Assembly: GCA_944320955.1 (NCBI GenBank)
Contig: CALUJL010000032.1
Span: 1-55,160, forward strand
Reading direction: 5' to 3'
Length of the DNA stretch: 55,160 nt
Origin: an uncultured Bacteroidaceae bacterium
GTDB lineage: Bacteria > Bacteroidota > Bacteroidia > Bacteroidales > Bacteroidaceae
Shown: positions 23,813 through 34,508 of the stretch, one piece after another
Position numbering within the stretch: the first letter of the stretch is position 1
Layout of the letters: every line of letters begins with the position of its first letter
The notes under the pieces: model-generated
Told to the model about the DNA's origin: nothing
Seen by the model: the letters and a program-made list of their open reading frames with translations, nothing else
The model's database searches: none
Program-made: the position numbers and the translations under genes

Positions 23813-25168
23813 TTAATATGCTCCAACATTAAAACGGCCTCTGATACGACCAGAGCTCAACAACCCGTCATAATGACGCATAAGCAAATGACTCTCTACC
23901 TGCTGCAATGTATCCAACACAACTCCCACAAGAATCAACAACGAGGTACCGCCGAAGAATTGCGAGAACTCTGCCTGCACACCGCCCATACGACCGACAA
24001 AAGCCGGAAGTACGGCAATAATGGCCAGGAAGAAAGAACCCGGAAGGGTAATACGCGACATTATGGCATCCAAATATTCAGCAGTCGGCTTTCCAGGCTT
24101 GATTCCCGGGATAAAACCGTTGTTCCGCTTCATATCCTCAGCCATCTGATTCGGATTGATGGTAATGGCCGTATAGAAATAGGTAAACAAGATGATCAAT
24201 ACCGCAAAGATCACATTATAGAGCACACTCTGATGATCCATCAGCGACTGCATCAGTGACGAAGGAGCCTCATTGGTGGAATAGCCGACAAATGCCAAGG
24301 GAATAAACATAATGGCTTGGGCAAAAATGATCGGCATCACATTGGCAGCATTCACCTTCAGAGGTATATACTGGCGTGCTCCGCCATATTGCTTCTCACC
24401 TACAATCCGCTTGGCATATTGCACGGGCACCTTGCGCGTCCCCTGAACCAAAAGAATGGCTGCGGCGATTATGAAAAAGAGAATTGCCAGCTCAATGATT
24501 AGCATGAAGAGACCGCCCATATTCTGAGAGACACGGGAAGAGAACTCCTGAACAAGAGCTTGGGGCAAACGTGCGATAATACCGATCAAGATTATGAAAG
24601 AGACGCCATTGCCAACTCCCTTATCGGTAATACGCTCACCCAGCCACAAGATGAACATACTTCCGGCAGCCAAAATAATCGTAGAGGTAATCAGGAAGAA
24701 AGGCCAACTCAAAGTAGAGTCAAATGTCTCGGCCCCAATCTGATTACGCAAATTGATCAAATATCCCGGTGCCTGGAAAATCAGAATAAATATCGTAAGA
24801 TAACGAGTATACTGATTTATCTTTGTACGTCCGCTCTCGCCCTCACGTTGCAATTTCTGGAAATAGGGTACTACAATGGCAAGCAACTGTATCACGATGG
24901 AAGCCGAGATGTAAGGCATAATTCCCAATGCAAATACAGACGCGTTCGAGAAAGCACCTCCCGAAAACATGTCGAGAAGGGCCAAAAGACCGCTTTTGCC
25001 TGCCGAAGTTTGCTCCTGCAACTGACCCAACATATCGACCCGGATGCCCGGAAGCATCACGTATGAGCCAAAACGATAGATCGCAACGAACAATATGGTG
25101 ATGAGAATCCGCTTGCGCAGATCCTCAATCTTCCATATATTCTTCAAAGTCTCAACAGCTTTTATCAT
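23813..25168 (-). CDS. secY: Sec translocon channel subunit SecY
   Basis: 451 residues with about ten hydrophobic membrane segments, beginning with a cytosolic start (MIKAVETLKNIWKIEDLRKR) and TM1 ILITILFVAIYRFGSYV. The short periplasmic plug region follows (GKSGLLALLDMFSGGAF). It forms the inner-membrane protein-conducting channel. 7 nt after rplO. Confidence 0.97.
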   Translation of the reverse strand: MIKAVETLKNIWKIEDLRKRILITILFVAIYRFGSYVMLPGIRVDMLGQLQEQTSAGKSGLLALLDMFSGGAFSNASVFALGIMPYISASIVIQLLAIVVPYFQKLQREGESGRTKINQYTRYLTIFILIFQAPGYLINLRNQIGAETFDSTLSWPFFLITSTIILAAGSMFILWLGERITDKGVGNGVSFIILIGIIARLPQALVQEFSSRVSQNMGGLFMLIIELAILFFIIAAAILLVQGTRKVPVQYAKRIVGEKQYGGARQYIPLKVNAANVMPIIFAQAIMFIPLAFVGYSTNEAPSSLMQSLMDHQSVLYNVIFAVLIILFTYFYTAITINPNQMAEDMKRNNGFIPGIKPGKPTAEYLDAIMSRITLPGSFFLAIIAVLPAFVGRMGGVQAEFSQFFGGTSLLILVGVVLDTLQQVESHLLMRHYDGLLSSGRIRGRFNVGAY

Positions 25169-25175
25169 GAGATCA

Positions 25176-25622
25176 TCAAAGTTTTACTACTGTTCCACCA
25201 ACGGCTTCGATTGCTTTGACAGCAGAAGCGGAAAAAGCATTTGCTTCTACAGTCAGCTTAGCAGTCAATTCGCCATTTCCCAAAATCTTAACCATTTGCT
25301 TTTTCGAGATAAAACCGGCGGCAGACATCTCCTCAAGCCCTATCTTCTCGTAGCCTTTGGCATCTGCCAAAGCCTGAAGGGTACTCAAGTTGATAGCCTT
25401 ATACTCTACACGGTTTATATTCTTGAAACCAAATTTCGGGAGACGACGCTGCAAAGGCATCTGACCACCTTCGAATCCGATTTTCTTCTTATATCCGGAT
25501 CTCTGCTTTGCACCCTTATGACCACGGGTAGAGGTTCCACCCATGCCAGAACCGGGTCCACGACCTATCCGTCTGCGCGAATGAGTAGATCCACAAGCAG
25601 GTTTCAAATTACTCAAGTCCAT
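25176..25622 (-). CDS. rplO: 50S ribosomal protein L15
   Basis: 148 residues. The glycine/arginine-rich N-terminal arm ([22 protein letters not shown] in part) threads into 23S rRNA; the globular part ends [14 protein letters not shown]. Directly upstream of secY. Confidence 0.97.
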   Translation of the reverse strand: MDLSNLKPACGSTHSRRRIGRGPGSGMGGTSTRGHKGAKQRSGYKKKIGFEGGQMPLQRRLPKFGFKNINRVEYKAINLSTLQALADAKGYEKIGLEEMSAAGFISKKQMVKILGNGELTAKLTVEANAFSASAVKAIEAVGGTVVKL

Positions 25623-25658
25623 ACTATATACTTCGTTTTCTATTCAACAAAAAATAAG

Positions 25659-25835
25659 TTAATCAAGTATTGTAACAAGGTGCTTAACCTTATCTACCAT
25701 ACCTTGAAGCGAAGGAGTCAACTCATGCTCCACAACAGCGTTCATCTTCCGCAAACCCAGCGCGTCAAGAGTACGCTTCTGGTCCTTGGGAGCACCAATC
25801 CTACTTTTAATTTGCTTTATTTTGATTGTTGCCAT
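25659..25835 (-). CDS. rpmD: 50S ribosomal protein L30
   Basis: 58 residues read from the minus strand: starts MATIKIKQIKSRIGAP, includes TLDALGLRKMN and ends KVKHLVTILD. The short length and fold pattern fit bacterial L30. 14 nt after rpsE, 36 nt before rplO. Confidence 0.96.
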   Translation of the reverse strand: MATIKIKQIKSRIGAPKDQKRTLDALGLRKMNAVVEHELTPSLQGMVDKVKHLVTILD

Positions 25836-25849
25836 TATACTAACCTCCT

Positions 25850-26362
25850 TTATCCTCTGAAAACTTTCTCAATACTAATGCCACGGTTCTGAGCAACCAT
25901 CCGCGCATCACGAATCTCACTCAAAGCCTTAATAGTGGCCTTTACCAGATTGTGGGGATTAGAAGAGCCATTGGCTTTTGCAAGGACATCGGTAACACCT
26001 ACGCTTTCCAACACTGCACGCATAGCACCGCCGGCAACGATTCCCGTACCCTTGGTAGCAGGTTTAATGAAAACTTCAGCACCACCATAACGAGCCAGCT
26101 GCTCGTGAGGGATTGTTCCCTTCAAAACCGGGACTCTTATCAGATTCTTCTTGGCACTTTCTACACCTTTGGCTATAGCAGCGGTCACTTCGCCGGCTTT
26201 ACCCAAGCCCCAGCCGATAATGCCATTGCCATCACCAACGACAACAATTGCCGAAAAGGTAAACGTACGACCACCTTTCGTAACTTTAGTCACACGGTTG
26301 ATAGCAACCAAGCGGTCTTTCAAATCTATATCACTCGTAGTCTTTACTCTGTTGTAAGCCAT
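25850..26362 (-). CDS. rpsE: 30S ribosomal protein S5
   Basis: 170 residues. The N-terminal double-stranded-RNA-binding-like domain includes [18 protein letters not shown] and the C-terminal domain has [15 protein letters not shown]. It helps set decoding accuracy with S4 and S12. Confidence 0.97.
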   Translation of the reverse strand: MAYNRVKTTSDIDLKDRLVAINRVTKVTKGGRTFTFSAIVVVGDGNGIIGWGLGKAGEVTAAIAKGVESAKKNLIRVPVLKGTIPHEQLARYGGAEVFIKPATKGTGIVAGGAMRAVLESVGVTDVLAKANGSSNPHNLVKATIKALSEIRDARMVAQNRGISIEKVFRG

Positions 26363-26368
26363 AACGAA

Positions 26369-26716
26369 TTAAAATTTAAGTCCTCCATTGCGGGCTGCAT
26401 CAGCAACCTCTTTTACTCTACCATGATACAAATAACCATTACGGTCGAAAACAACAGTAGTAATACCGGCTTCCAGAGACTTCTTTGCTATCAAAGCACC
26501 AACTTTCGCTGCTTGCTCCTTCTTGGGGCACTTTCCCTCAAGAGAAAGAGAAGATGCGGAAACCAATGTCTTACCGGCAATATCATCTACGACCTGGACA
26601 TAGATCTGTTTGTTACTTCTAAAGACTGTCAAACGAGGACGTGCGGGTGTTCCAGATATCCGATTGCGAATCCGGTATTTGATCTTAATTCGACGTTCTA
26701 TTTTCTTCGTAGTCAT
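26369..26716 (-). CDS. rplR: 50S ribosomal protein L18
   Basis: 115 residues; binds 5S rRNA in the central protuberance with L5. Motifs [19 protein letters not shown] and the C-terminal [20 protein letters not shown] are diagnostic. 6 nt before rpsE. Confidence 0.97.
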   Translation of the reverse strand: MTTKKIERRIKIKYRIRNRISGTPARPRLTVFRSNKQIYVQVVDDIAGKTLVSASSLSLEGKCPKKEQAAKVGALIAKKSLEAGITTVVFDRNGYLYHGRVKEVADAARNGGLKF

Positions 26717-26735
26717 AAAACTTCCTTCCTATAAA

Positions 26736-27290
26736 TTATTTAGCACTTGCAGACTTACCGGACTTACGACGGATTACTTCACCTACGAAGCGAATACCTT
26801 TTCCTTTATAAGGCTCCGGCTTGCGGAAAGAGCGGATCTTAGAACAAATCTCACCCAGCAATTGCTTATCGCAAGATTCCAACAGAATCAGAGGATTCTT
26901 ATTGCGCTCCGATTTGGTCTCTACTTTGACTATAGGAGGCAACTGAATAAATATATTATGAGAATATCCCAAAGAAAGCTCAATAATATTTCCCTGGTTG
27001 GAAGCTCGATAACCTACACCGACCAATTCCAGTTCTTTCTTATAACCCTCAGACACGCCTACAACCATATTGTGTATCAAAGCACGATACAAACCATGAT
27101 AAGCTTTCACCTGCTTCTCTTCATTACTGCGCGTCAGAATAATCTCATTATCTTTCACCTCAACCGAAATTTCCGGCTTTACAGCCTGGGAAAGTTCGCC
27201 TTTCGGACCTTTTACCGTTACTACGTTATCATTAAGAGTAACCGTTACACCCGAAGGTATCACAATAGGTAACTTACCAATTCTAGACAT
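26736..27290 (-). CDS. rplF: 50S ribosomal protein L6
   Basis: 184 residues, two repeated alpha/beta domains. The start MSRIGKLPIVIPSGV and the end PEPYKGKGIRFVGEVIRRK are conserved. Sits near the factor-binding site. 18 nt after rpsH. Confidence 0.97.
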   Translation of the reverse strand: MSRIGKLPIVIPSGVTVTLNDNVVTVKGPKGELSQAVKPEISVEVKDNEIILTRSNEEKQVKAYHGLYRALIHNMVVGVSEGYKKELELVGVGYRASNQGNIIELSLGYSHNIFIQLPPIVKVETKSERNKNPLILLESCDKQLLGEICSKIRSFRKPEPYKGKGIRFVGEVIRRKSGKSASAK

Positions 27291-27308
27291 AACTCAAACT
27301 CCTCACTT

Positions 27309-27704
27309 TTAATATACGTAGCACAATACTTCACCACCAACTTTCTGCTCGGTCGCTTCTTTGTCGGTCATTACACCCTTAGAAGTGGAAATAATAGCAA
27401 TTCCAAGACCGTTAATCACGCGCGGCATATTCTTATAACCGGTGTATTTACGCAAACCCGGAGTAGAAATACGCTTCAATGCCTTGATAGCATTTACCTT
27501 ATTGACAGGGTCATATTTCAAAGCAATCTTGATAGTACCCTGGGGTCCCTCATCTATGAACTTATAGTTCAAGATGTAGCCTTTTTCGAGAAGGATTTTA
27601 GTAATCTCCTTCTTCAAGTTCGAAGCCGGAATTTCCACTACGCGATGCTTCGCAGCAATGGCGTTTCGCAACCTCGTCAGATAATCAGCAATTGGATCTG
27701 TCAT
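27309..27704 (-). CDS. rpsH: 30S ribosomal protein S8
   Basis: 131 residues. Start [15 protein letters not shown] and C-terminal [19 protein letters not shown] are typical. S8 binds helix 21 of 16S rRNA and regulates the spc operon in E. coli. The 85-nt gap upstream is the longest inside this stretch; I see no defined regulatory element in it. Confidence 0.97.
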   Translation of the reverse strand: MTDPIADYLTRLRNAIAAKHRVVEIPASNLKKEITKILLEKGYILNYKFIDEGPQGTIKIALKYDPVNKVNAIKALKRISTPGLRKYTGYKNMPRVINGLGIAIISTSKGVMTDKEATEQKVGGEVLCYVY

Positions 27705-27789
27705 AAAATAATTAAATTAATCAGGAATCCCTGACAATATTTAAAGTTAAACAATCAAAGTCTCTATTAGATAACAATCATCGAGATGA

Positions 27790-28089
27790 TTACCAACTGG
27801 CCTTCTTGACACCGGGAATCAAACCGTTAGAAGCCATTTCGCGGAACTGGATACGCGAAATCGCAAACTGACGGATATAACCTTTAGGACGCCCTGTTAT
27901 GCAGCAGCGATTGTGAAGGCGGATCGGGGAAGAATTCTTGGGCAACTTCTGCAACGCACGAGCTGCTTCGTATGCTTCCACAGGATCACCCGTGTTCACA
28001 ATCTTCTTCAGTGCCTCTCTTTTTGCTGCATATTTGGCCACCAACTTTGCCCGTTTTACTTCACGGGCTTTCATCGATTCTTTTGCCAT
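27790..28089 (-). CDS. rpsN: 30S ribosomal protein S14, zinc-free long form
   Basis: 99 residues. The length and the single-Cys motif [16 protein letters not shown] rather than paired CxxC knuckles mark the long, zinc-independent S14. Ends [11 protein letters not shown], the usual S14 end. 8 nt after rplE. Confidence 0.97.
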   Translation of the reverse strand: MAKESMKAREVKRAKLVAKYAAKREALKKIVNTGDPVEAYEAARALQKLPKNSSPIRLHNRCCITGRPKGYIRQFAISRIQFREMASNGLIPGVKKASW

Positions 28090-28097
28090 ACCTCTGT

Positions 28098-28646
28098 TTA
28101 TTCCTTTGTTTTAAACGGTAAACCAAACTCTTTCAACAACGCATAACCTTCTTCATCCGTAGAAGCAGAAGTCACAAACGTAATGTTCATGCCCATTATC
28201 TTGGTTATGCTGTCAATGTTTATCTCCGGGAAGATAATTTGCTCATCAATACCCAAGGTATAATTACCTTTTCCATCGAACTTGCTATTGATACCCTTAA
28301 AGTCACGAATACGAGGCAATGCCACACGAATCAGACGCTCCAAGAACTCATACATCCGTTCACGACGCAGAGTAACCATCACGCCAATAGGCATCTTCTT
28401 ACGCAACTTGAAGTTGGCAATATCCTTACGGGACAAAGTAACAACCGGCTTCTGACCTGTTATAGCCATCAACTCCGCTGCAGCTACATCGATGATCTTC
28501 TTGTCCGCAACGGCAGAACCCAAGCCCTGGTTAATAACAATCTTCTTCAATACCGGTATCTGCATCGGAGAAGAATACTGGAACTTCTCTTTCAATGCAG
28601 GAGCGATACGCTCTACATATTCCTTTTTAAGACTCGCTGTATCCAT
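28098..28646 (-). CDS. rplE: 50S ribosomal protein L5
   Basis: 182 residues; 5S rRNA binder of the central protuberance. Diagnostic stretches include [16 protein letters not shown] and [14 protein letters not shown]. Its ATG abuts the rplX stop codon with no gap. Confidence 0.97.
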   Translation of the reverse strand: MDTASLKKEYVERIAPALKEKFQYSSPMQIPVLKKIVINQGLGSAVADKKIIDVAAAELMAITGQKPVVTLSRKDIANFKLRKKMPIGVMVTLRRERMYEFLERLIRVALPRIRDFKGINSKFDGKGNYTLGIDEQIIFPEINIDSITKIMGMNITFVTSASTDEEGYALLKEFGLPFKTKE

Positions 28647-28967
28647 TTACTTTATCTCCTCTCCAGATTTCTTAGCATAACGAACCAAAACACCTTCCGA
28701 ATTTTTTCTCCGGCCGATACGGGTCGGTTTTCCCGTTTTCGGGTCAAGAGGATTCAAATTCGAGATATGCAAAGAAGCCTCTTGCTTTACAATGCCACCA
28801 TTCGGATTCTCGGCATTAGGCTTGATACTCTTCGAAACGAGATTCAAACCTTCTACTATAGCCCGCTGCTCCTTTACAAGGACCTTAAGCACACGACCGG
28901 TCTTACCCTTATCCTTCCCGGAATTAACGAAGACCGTATCGCCTTTCTTTATATGCAGTTTACTCAT
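28647..28967 (-). CDS. rplX: 50S ribosomal protein L24
   Basis: 106 residues with an N-terminal KOW motif ([20 protein letters not shown]). An in-frame ATG exists at 29015, but it lies inside rplN and adds 16 non-conserved residues; the ATG at 28967 gives the standard start and a 19-nt gap. Confidence 0.96.
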   Translation of the reverse strand: MSKLHIKKGDTVFVNSGKDKGKTGRVLKVLVKEQRAIVEGLNLVSKSIKPNAENPNGGIVKQEASLHISNLNPLDPKTGKPTRIGRRKNSEGVLVRYAKKSGEEIK

Positions 28968-28986
28968 TACTCTCTTATTTACTAAA

Positions 28987-29352
28987 TTAAAGTACTTCAG
29001 CTGCCAAAGATACAACCTTCATGTTGGTTGCACGAAGTTCCCTGGCTACCGGCCCAAAAATACGGCTACCACGGATTTCTCCGGCATTATTCAACAAAAC
29101 ACAAGCATTATCATCGAAACGAATATACGAACCGTCAGGACGACGAACTTCTTTCTTCGTTCGAACAATCAAAGCTTTCGATACCGCCCCCTTCTTTATA
29201 TCGCTCGAAGGGATAACGCTTTTTATGGAAACCACTATAACATCGCCTACAGAAGCATAACGACGACCGGAACCACCCAATACACGGATGCAAAGGGCCT
29301 CACGAGCGCCACTGTTATCACATACTGTAAGTCTGGATTCTGCTTGTATCAT
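28987..29352 (-). CDS. rplN: 50S ribosomal protein L14
   Basis: 121 residues starting [16 protein letters not shown], a near-invariant beginning, and ending [12 protein letters not shown]-like ([11 protein letters not shown]). Forms an inter-subunit bridge with 16S helix 44. 2 nt after rpsQ. Confidence 0.97.
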   Translation of the reverse strand: MIQAESRLTVCDNSGAREALCIRVLGGSGRRYASVGDVIVVSIKSVIPSSDIKKGAVSKALIVRTKKEVRRPDGSYIRFDDNACVLLNNAGEIRGSRIFGPVARELRATNMKVVSLAAEVL

Positions 29353-29354
29353 AA

Positions 29355-29609
29355 TTATTTAGCTCTTTCTACGATTTCTACTAATCTCCATCTCTTGCTC
29401 TTACTCAAAGGACGAGTCTCCATTATGCGAACTGTATCGCCCACATTACACTCGTTCTTCTCGTCATGAGCATGATATTTCTTCGTCTTGCTGACGAACT
29501 TTCCATAAATCGGGTGTTTCTCCTTAAATTTTGCAGCAACCGTAATCGTCTTGTCCATCTTGTTGCTGACTACGACACCCTGTCTTTCTTTTCTCAGATT
29601 TCTTTCCAT
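29355..29609 (-). CDS. rpsQ: 30S ribosomal protein S17
   Basis: 84 residues, OB fold: [19 protein letters not shown] near the start and [18 protein letters not shown] near the end are the family signature. 4 nt after rpmC. Confidence 0.97.
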   Translation of the reverse strand: MERNLRKERQGVVVSNKMDKTITVAAKFKEKHPIYGKFVSKTKKYHAHDEKNECNVGDTVRIMETRPLSKSKRWRLVEIVERAK

Positions 29610-29613
29610 TGCC

Positions 29614-29811
29614 CTACTTATTTATTTCACGTTGACGCAATTCGGTTTCCATTCGTGCAATCGTGCGGCGCAGCAGTTTAATCTGAGCCGGATTCTCAAT
29701 CGGACTAATGGAATGATTTATTACCAACTGATCATAATTAGCTTTCTCTGCCAAAACGCGTTCTTTGAGATCGGCAGTCGACATATCTTTAATTTCTGCG
29801 TTTTTCATCAT
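29614..29811 (-). CDS. rpmC: 50S ribosomal protein L29
   Basis: 65 residues, two helices. Signature [19 protein letters not shown] near the C terminus. Two adjacent ATG codons (29811 and 29808) make the exact start uncertain by one residue. Located at the peptide exit tunnel, a docking site for trigger factor and SRP together with L23. Confidence 0.96.
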   Translation of the reverse strand: MMKNAEIKDMSTADLKERVLAEKANYDQLVINHSISPIENPAQIKLLRRTIARMETELRQREINK

Positions 29812-29814
29812 TCA

Positions 29815-30249
29815 TCAAGCATTTTGACTCTGAGCATCATAGTCACGTCGTACAATAAACTTAGTAGTCACAGGAAGTTTCTGGGCAGCCAGACGAAGAG
29901 CCTCTTTCGCAATATCAAAAGAAACACCTTCTACTTCTATCAGGATGCGTCCGGGAGTAACAGGAGCAACAAAGCCCTCCGGATTACCTTTACCTTTACC
30001 CATACGTACCTCAGCAGGCTTTTTCGTAATAGGTTTATCAGGGAAAATACGAATCCAGATCTGTCCCTGACGTTGCATATATCGAGTAACAGCAATACGG
30101 GCGGCTTCTATCTGGCGACCAGTAATCCATTTGCTCTGCAGAGATTTGATGCCAAATGATCCGAAAGCCAACTGGTTACCACGCTGGGCATTGCCCTTCA
30201 TACGCCCTTTCTGCTGCCTTCTGAACTTTGTCTTTTTTGGTTGTAACAT
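29815..30249 (-). CDS. rplP: 50S ribosomal protein L16
   Basis: 144 residues. Begins [20 protein letters not shown] and contains [20 protein letters not shown]; it contacts A- and P-site tRNA. 3 nt before rpmC, 22 nt after rpsC. Confidence 0.97.
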   Translation of the reverse strand: MLQPKKTKFRRQQKGRMKGNAQRGNQLAFGSFGIKSLQSKWITGRQIEAARIAVTRYMQRQGQIWIRIFPDKPITKKPAEVRMGKGKGNPEGFVAPVTPGRILIEVEGVSFDIAKEALRLAAQKLPVTTKFIVRRDYDAQSQNA

Positions 30250-30271
30250 AGTCCTTCTTACACTTCTTTAA

Positions 30272-31000
30272 TTAACGATTTGTTCTTTTCCTCTTGAAAT
30301 TGCGCGACCCGCCAGAATTTGCACCGCCGCGACGAGCAGAATCCTTCTGTGTAAAGTTAGGAGCCAGCTCACGCTTGCCGTACACTTCACCACGGCAAAT
30401 CCAAACCTTAATTCCCAAGAGACCAACTTTCGTCAGAGCCTCCGTATGGCAATAGTCTATATCGGCACGGAAAGTATGGAGAGGAGTACGTCCTTCCTTA
30501 TACATCTCCGAACGAGCAATTTCTGCACCATTCAAACGGCCAGAAATCTGAATTTTGATACCCTCGGCACCCAGGCGCATCGTATTGGCTATAGCCATCT
30601 TGATGGCACGACGATAAGCAATCTTACCTTCAACCTGGCGTGCAACACTATTTGCGACAATCACTGCATCCAGTTCCGGACGCTTCACCTCGAAGATATT
30701 GATCTGAATCTCCTTATCGGTGATTTTCTTCAACTCCTCTTTCAGTTTGTCAACTTCTTGTCCACCTTTCCCGATAATAAGACCCGGACGCGCCGTGCAA
30801 ACCGTAATCGTCACGAACTTCAACGTACGCTCGATAATAATCCGAGATACACTTGCACGTGCCAGACGTGCATTCAAATACTTACGAATCCGAGTATCCT
30901 CAAGCAGATTCTCACCGTACTTCTTTCCACCATACCAATTAGAATCCCACCCACGGATAATTCCTAAACGGTTACTTATTGGATTTACTTTCTGTCCCAT
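30272..31000 (-). CDS. rpsC: 30S ribosomal protein S3
   Basis: 242 residues. Type 2 KH domain with the [14 protein letters not shown] loop (near 77-90), then the conserved C-terminal domain [20 protein letters not shown]. Lines the mRNA entry channel. A short basic tail ([10 protein letters not shown]) ends the protein. Confidence 0.97.
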   Translation of the reverse strand: MGQKVNPISNRLGIIRGWDSNWYGGKKYGENLLEDTRIRKYLNARLARASVSRIIIERTLKFVTITVCTARPGLIIGKGGQEVDKLKEELKKITDKEIQINIFEVKRPELDAVIVANSVARQVEGKIAYRRAIKMAIANTMRLGAEGIKIQISGRLNGAEIARSEMYKEGRTPLHTFRADIDYCHTEALTKVGLLGIKVWICRGEVYGKRELAPNFTQKDSARRGGANSGGSRNFKRKRTNR

Positions 31001-31009
31001 CTCGGATAA

Positions 31010-31417
31010 TTATTTAGCTTCATTTATATTCAATGTATCAACAAACAGCGTAACGTGATTCGAACGTTTACGAATCCGGTAGCCACGCCCTTGAGGCGCG
31101 GGACGCATACGTTTCAGCGTAACACCTTCGTCTACATAGACCCTCGTAACAAACAATTCGCCGTTGTCAGCTTTTCGTTCATTCTTCAGTTCCCAGTTTG
31201 CAATCGCAGAACGCAGCAGTTTCTCAACCCCGCGAGATGCTTCTTTCGAAGAGAATTTCAAGACACCAAGAGCTTTATTCACTTCCATCCCCCGAATCAT
31301 ATCCACTACATATCTCATCTTGCGAGGGGAAGAAGGGACATTCATCAACTTGGCATACGAGAGAGACTGCTTAGCCTCTTTTCTCTTTTCTGCTGATAAC
31401 TTTTTTCTTTTTCCCAT
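31010..31417 (-). CDS. rplV: 50S ribosomal protein L22
   Basis: 135 residues. The loop [20 protein letters not shown] (near 108-127) reaches the nascent-chain tunnel constriction and is the site of macrolide-resistance changes in other species; no deletion or duplication is visible here. Confidence 0.97.
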   Translation of the reverse strand: MGKRKKLSAEKRKEAKQSLSYAKLMNVPSSPRKMRYVVDMIRGMEVNKALGVLKFSSKEASRGVEKLLRSAIANWELKNERKADNGELFVTRVYVDEGVTLKRMRPAPQGRGYRIRKRSNHVTLFVDTLNINEAK

Positions 31418-31456
31418 TATATTATTTTCCTTTTGTTTCTAACGGTGACAGTATCA

Positions 31457-31726
31457 TCATTTTTTCTTATTCCCTGCATGTCCGCGGAAAATACGGGTAG
31501 GAGCAAACTCGCCAAGCTTATGGCCTACCATATTTTCAGTAATATATACAGGTATAAACTTATTCCCATTATGAACTGCAACGGTATGCCCTACAAAATC
31601 AGGAGAAATCATAGAAGCTCTTGCCCATGTCTTAACCACGGTCTTCTTACCGCTTTCATTCATTGCAAGAATCTTGTTCTCCAATTTTACATTTATATAG
31701 GGACCTTTTTTTAACGAACGACTCAT
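31457..31726 (-). CDS. rpsS: 30S ribosomal protein S19
   Basis: 89 residues. Start [19 protein letters not shown] and C-terminal [17 protein letters not shown] are conserved. Head of the small subunit, bound to S13. Confidence 0.97.
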   Translation of the reverse strand: MSRSLKKGPYINVKLENKILAMNESGKKTVVKTWARASMISPDFVGHTVAVHNGNKFIPVYITENMVGHKLGEFAPTRIFRGHAGNKKK

Positions 31727-31747
31727 AATAATTATAATTGATTCAGG

Positions 31748-32572
31748 TTACTTCTTTCTCCTCTCGATAATATACTTAGAAGAATGCTTCTTCGGTGAGC
31801 GCGTCTTCAAGCCCTTAGCATACAAGCCTTTCCGAGAGCGAGGATGACCACCGGAAGCACGTCCTTCACCACCACCCATCGGGTGATCGACCGGATTCAT
31901 TACCACACCACGGTTGTGAGGACGAAGTCCCAGCCAGCGGGAACGCCCGGCTTTACCCGAACTCTCCAAGGCATGGTCGGAGTTACCGACACTGCCAATC
32001 GTGGCACGGCAGACACTCAGAATCTGACGTATTTCACCTGAAGGCAACTTTACAACACAATATTTCCCTTCACGAGAAGTAAGCTGCGCAAAGTTACCGG
32101 CCGAACGCACCAAAATAGCTCCCTGCCCCGGACGCAATTCAATATTATGAATCACTGTACCGACAGGGATATTCTGCAGAGGCAGGGTGTTGCCAACTTC
32201 AGGAGCGGCATCCGGCCCCGACATTACAGTCATTCCTACTTTCAAGCCGTTAGGAGCTATGATATAGCGCTTCTCACCATCAGCATAGAAAAGAAGAGCT
32301 ATACGTGCGGAACGATTCGGATCATATTCGATAGTTTTCACAACTGCAGGAATACCATCCTTCTCACGCTTAAAATCTATGAAACGATACTTTCTCTTGT
32401 GTCCGCCGCCAATATAGCGGACAGTCATTTTCCCGACGTTATTACGACCGCCGGAAGAACGCTTACCATAAACAAGAGACTTCTCTGGTACCGATGTGGT
32501 GAGTTCTTCAAAGGTACCAATAATTTTATGTCTTTGCCCCGGTGTTGTGGGTCTAAACTTACGTACTGCCAT
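31748..32572 (-). CDS. rplB: 50S ribosomal protein L2
   Basis: 274 residues. The C-terminal [19 protein letters not shown] carries the conserved His near the peptidyl-transferase centre. 9 nt after rplW. Confidence 0.98.
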   Translation of the reverse strand: MAVRKFRPTTPGQRHKIIGTFEELTTSVPEKSLVYGKRSSGGRNNVGKMTVRYIGGGHKRKYRFIDFKREKDGIPAVVKTIEYDPNRSARIALLFYADGEKRYIIAPNGLKVGMTVMSGPDAAPEVGNTLPLQNIPVGTVIHNIELRPGQGAILVRSAGNFAQLTSREGKYCVVKLPSGEIRQILSVCRATIGSVGNSDHALESSGKAGRSRWLGLRPHNRGVVMNPVDHPMGGGEGRASGGHPRSRKGLYAKGLKTRSPKKHSSKYIIERRKK

Positions 32573-32581
32573 TATTCCTAT

Positions 32582-32872
32582 TTAAATATTGCTATAAAAA
32601 TCAATAGTATCGCCGTCTTTCAGAGTTACAATCGCTTTCTTGTAGGCATTCGTACGTCCCTTGACCAGGCCTCTCCGCGTCCACCGGTTTTTCGACTTAC
32701 CGGAATAACGCATCGTATTCACGTCGACTACAGTCACATTATACATGCCTTCGATAGCTTTTTTAATCTCAATCTTGTTGTACTCGGGACGAACAATAAA
32801 CCCAAAACGATTCCGCTTCTCAGATTCACGGTTCATCTTCTCCGTTACAAGCGGTTTTACAATTATACCCAT
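32582..32872 (-). CDS. rplW: 50S ribosomal protein L23
   Basis: 96 residues. Start MGIIVKPLVTEKMNRESE and the FIVRPEYNKIEIKKAIEGMY motif are typical. It borders the exit tunnel next to L29. 5 nt after rplD. Confidence 0.97.
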   Translation of the reverse strand: MGIIVKPLVTEKMNRESEKRNRFGFIVRPEYNKIEIKKAIEGMYNVTVVDVNTMRYSGKSKNRWTRRGLVKGRTNAYKKAIVTLKDGDTIDFYSNI

Positions 32873-32877
32873 CTTCT

Positions 32878-33522
32878 TTAAGCCTCCTTATTTTCGGTTT
32901 TCAGTTCGTCTGTCAAATTGTTTAACGCCGTTTCCGTAAATACCAACACCCCAGCATTCATTACACGATAAGTGTTCAGTCCTGCAATAGGAGTCAGTTT
33001 TACGGCTTTTAAATTACGAGCCGACAAATATACATTTTTTTCGGAGGTTCCTAATACAAACAAGGACTTCTTGCCCGAAAGTTTAATGTTATTTAATATA
33101 GCAACAAAATCTTTCGTCTTTGGAGAGTCCATCGTAAAGTCTTCCAGAACCACGATATCTGCGCTTTGGGCTTTATAACTCAATGCAGAGCGACGGGCCA
33201 GATCTTTCAGCTTTTTATTCAGTTTGAAACTGTAGTCGCGGGGAACCGGACCGAATACACGGCCTCCGCCTACCAATACAGGCGAATTCATATCACCGCG
33301 ACGGGCACCGCCACCACCTTTCTGCCGGCCGATCTTCCGCGTCGAGCCACTTACCTCGCTGCGTTCTTTCGACTTATGAGTACCTTGCCGCTGATTGGCC
33401 ATGAATTGCTTCACAGCCAAATAAATAGCGTGGTCATTAGGCTCAATTCCGAAGATTGATTCGTTTAACGTAACCTTTCTTCCGGTGTCCTCACCTTTTA
33501 TATTTAATACGCTAACTTCCAT
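32878..33522 (-). CDS. rplD: 50S ribosomal protein L4
   Basis: 214 residues. The basic loop [20 protein letters not shown] (near 59-78) extends into the exit tunnel. L4 represses the S10 operon in E. coli. The ATG overlaps the rplC stop by 1 nt (TAATG), indicating translational coupling. Confidence 0.97.
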   Translation of the reverse strand: MEVSVLNIKGEDTGRKVTLNESIFGIEPNDHAIYLAVKQFMANQRQGTHKSKERSEVSGSTRKIGRQKGGGGARRGDMNSPVLVGGGRVFGPVPRDYSFKLNKKLKDLARRSALSYKAQSADIVVLEDFTMDSPKTKDFVAILNNIKLSGKKSLFVLGTSEKNVYLSARNLKAVKLTPIAGLNTYRVMNAGVLVFTETALNNLTDELKTENKEA

Positions 33523-34139
33523 TATTTCTCAATTATTACGATTGAACCTTTAGCACCCGGAATCGATCCCTTTATCAAGAGAAGATTGTGTTCGGGTATC
33601 ACTTTTAACACGCGCAAATTCTGTATCGTCACCCGGTCTCCACCCAACTGGCCTGCCATTCGCATGCCTTTGAATACCTTGGCAGGATACGAGCAGGCAC
33701 CGATAGAACCCGGCTTACGGGCACGGTTATGCTGACCATGTGTCGTCTGGCCGACACCGCCAAAGCCGTGGCGCTTTACGACACCCTGATAACCTTTTCC
33801 TTTAGAAGTGGCTACTACGTCAACAAACGTGGCATCGTTAAACAACTGTACATCCACCACATCGCCCAAGTTGAGCTCTGTTTCAAAGTCTTTGAACTCA
33901 GCCAAGTGCCTTTTTGGGGTTACGCCGGCCTTTGCAAAATGTCCCATCAAGGCTTTCGAGGTATGCTTTTCCTTCTTATCCTCAAAGCCGAGCTGAACAG
34001 CTGCATAACCGTCCTTTTCAACCGACTTCAGTTGAGTAACCACACAAGGACCTGCTTCGATAACAGTGCATGGAACATTTTTTCCCTCGGCACTGAATAC
34101 GGAAATCATTCCGATTTTCTTTCCTAATAATCCTGGCAT
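33522..34139 (-). CDS. rplC: 50S ribosomal protein L3
   Basis: 205 residues. Contains [16 protein letters not shown] and [19 protein letters not shown], whose extended loop approaches the peptidyl-transferase centre. 43 nt after rpsJ. Confidence 0.97.
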   Translation of the reverse strand: MPGLLGKKIGMISVFSAEGKNVPCTVIEAGPCVVTQLKSVEKDGYAAVQLGFEDKKEKHTSKALMGHFAKAGVTPKRHLAEFKDFETELNLGDVVDVQLFNDATFVDVVATSKGKGYQGVVKRHGFGGVGQTTHGQHNRARKPGSIGACSYPAKVFKGMRMAGQLGGDRVTIQNLRVLKVIPEHNLLLIKGSIPGAKGSIVIIEK

Positions 34140-34182
34140 TTCACTTAACTTTATGATTAAACTTTATCTCTATTTTTACTCA

Positions 34183-34488
34183 CTACACTTTGATTTCCAC
34201 TTCTACACCGCTCGGCAGTTCCAGTTTCATCAAGGCATCTACCGTCTTGGCTGTCGAGCTGTAGATATCGATAAGACGCTTATAGGAGGAAAGCTCAAAC
34301 TGCTCACGCGACTTCTTGTTTACGAAAGTCGAGCGGTTTACCGTAAATATACGTTTGTGGGTAGGAAGAGGAATCGGGCCGCTTACAATGGCACCCGTAG
34401 CCTTTACCGTTCTTACTATCTTCTCAGCCGATTTGTCGACCAAGTTATAATCGTAAGATTTCAATTTGATTCTGATTTTCTGGCTCAT
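34183..34488 (-). CDS. rpsJ: 30S ribosomal protein S10
   Basis: 101 residues with the conserved start [20 protein letters not shown] and the [17 protein letters not shown] loop; also a transcription antitermination factor (NusE). It follows fusA by 20 nt with no tuf gene between them. Confidence 0.97.
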   Translation of the reverse strand: MSQKIRIKLKSYDYNLVDKSAEKIVRTVKATGAIVSGPIPLPTHKRIFTVNRSTFVNKKSREQFELSSYKRLIDIYSSTAKTVDALMKLELPSGVEVEIKV

Positions 34489-34508
34489 ATTTTTAGTTTC
34501 CCTTTATT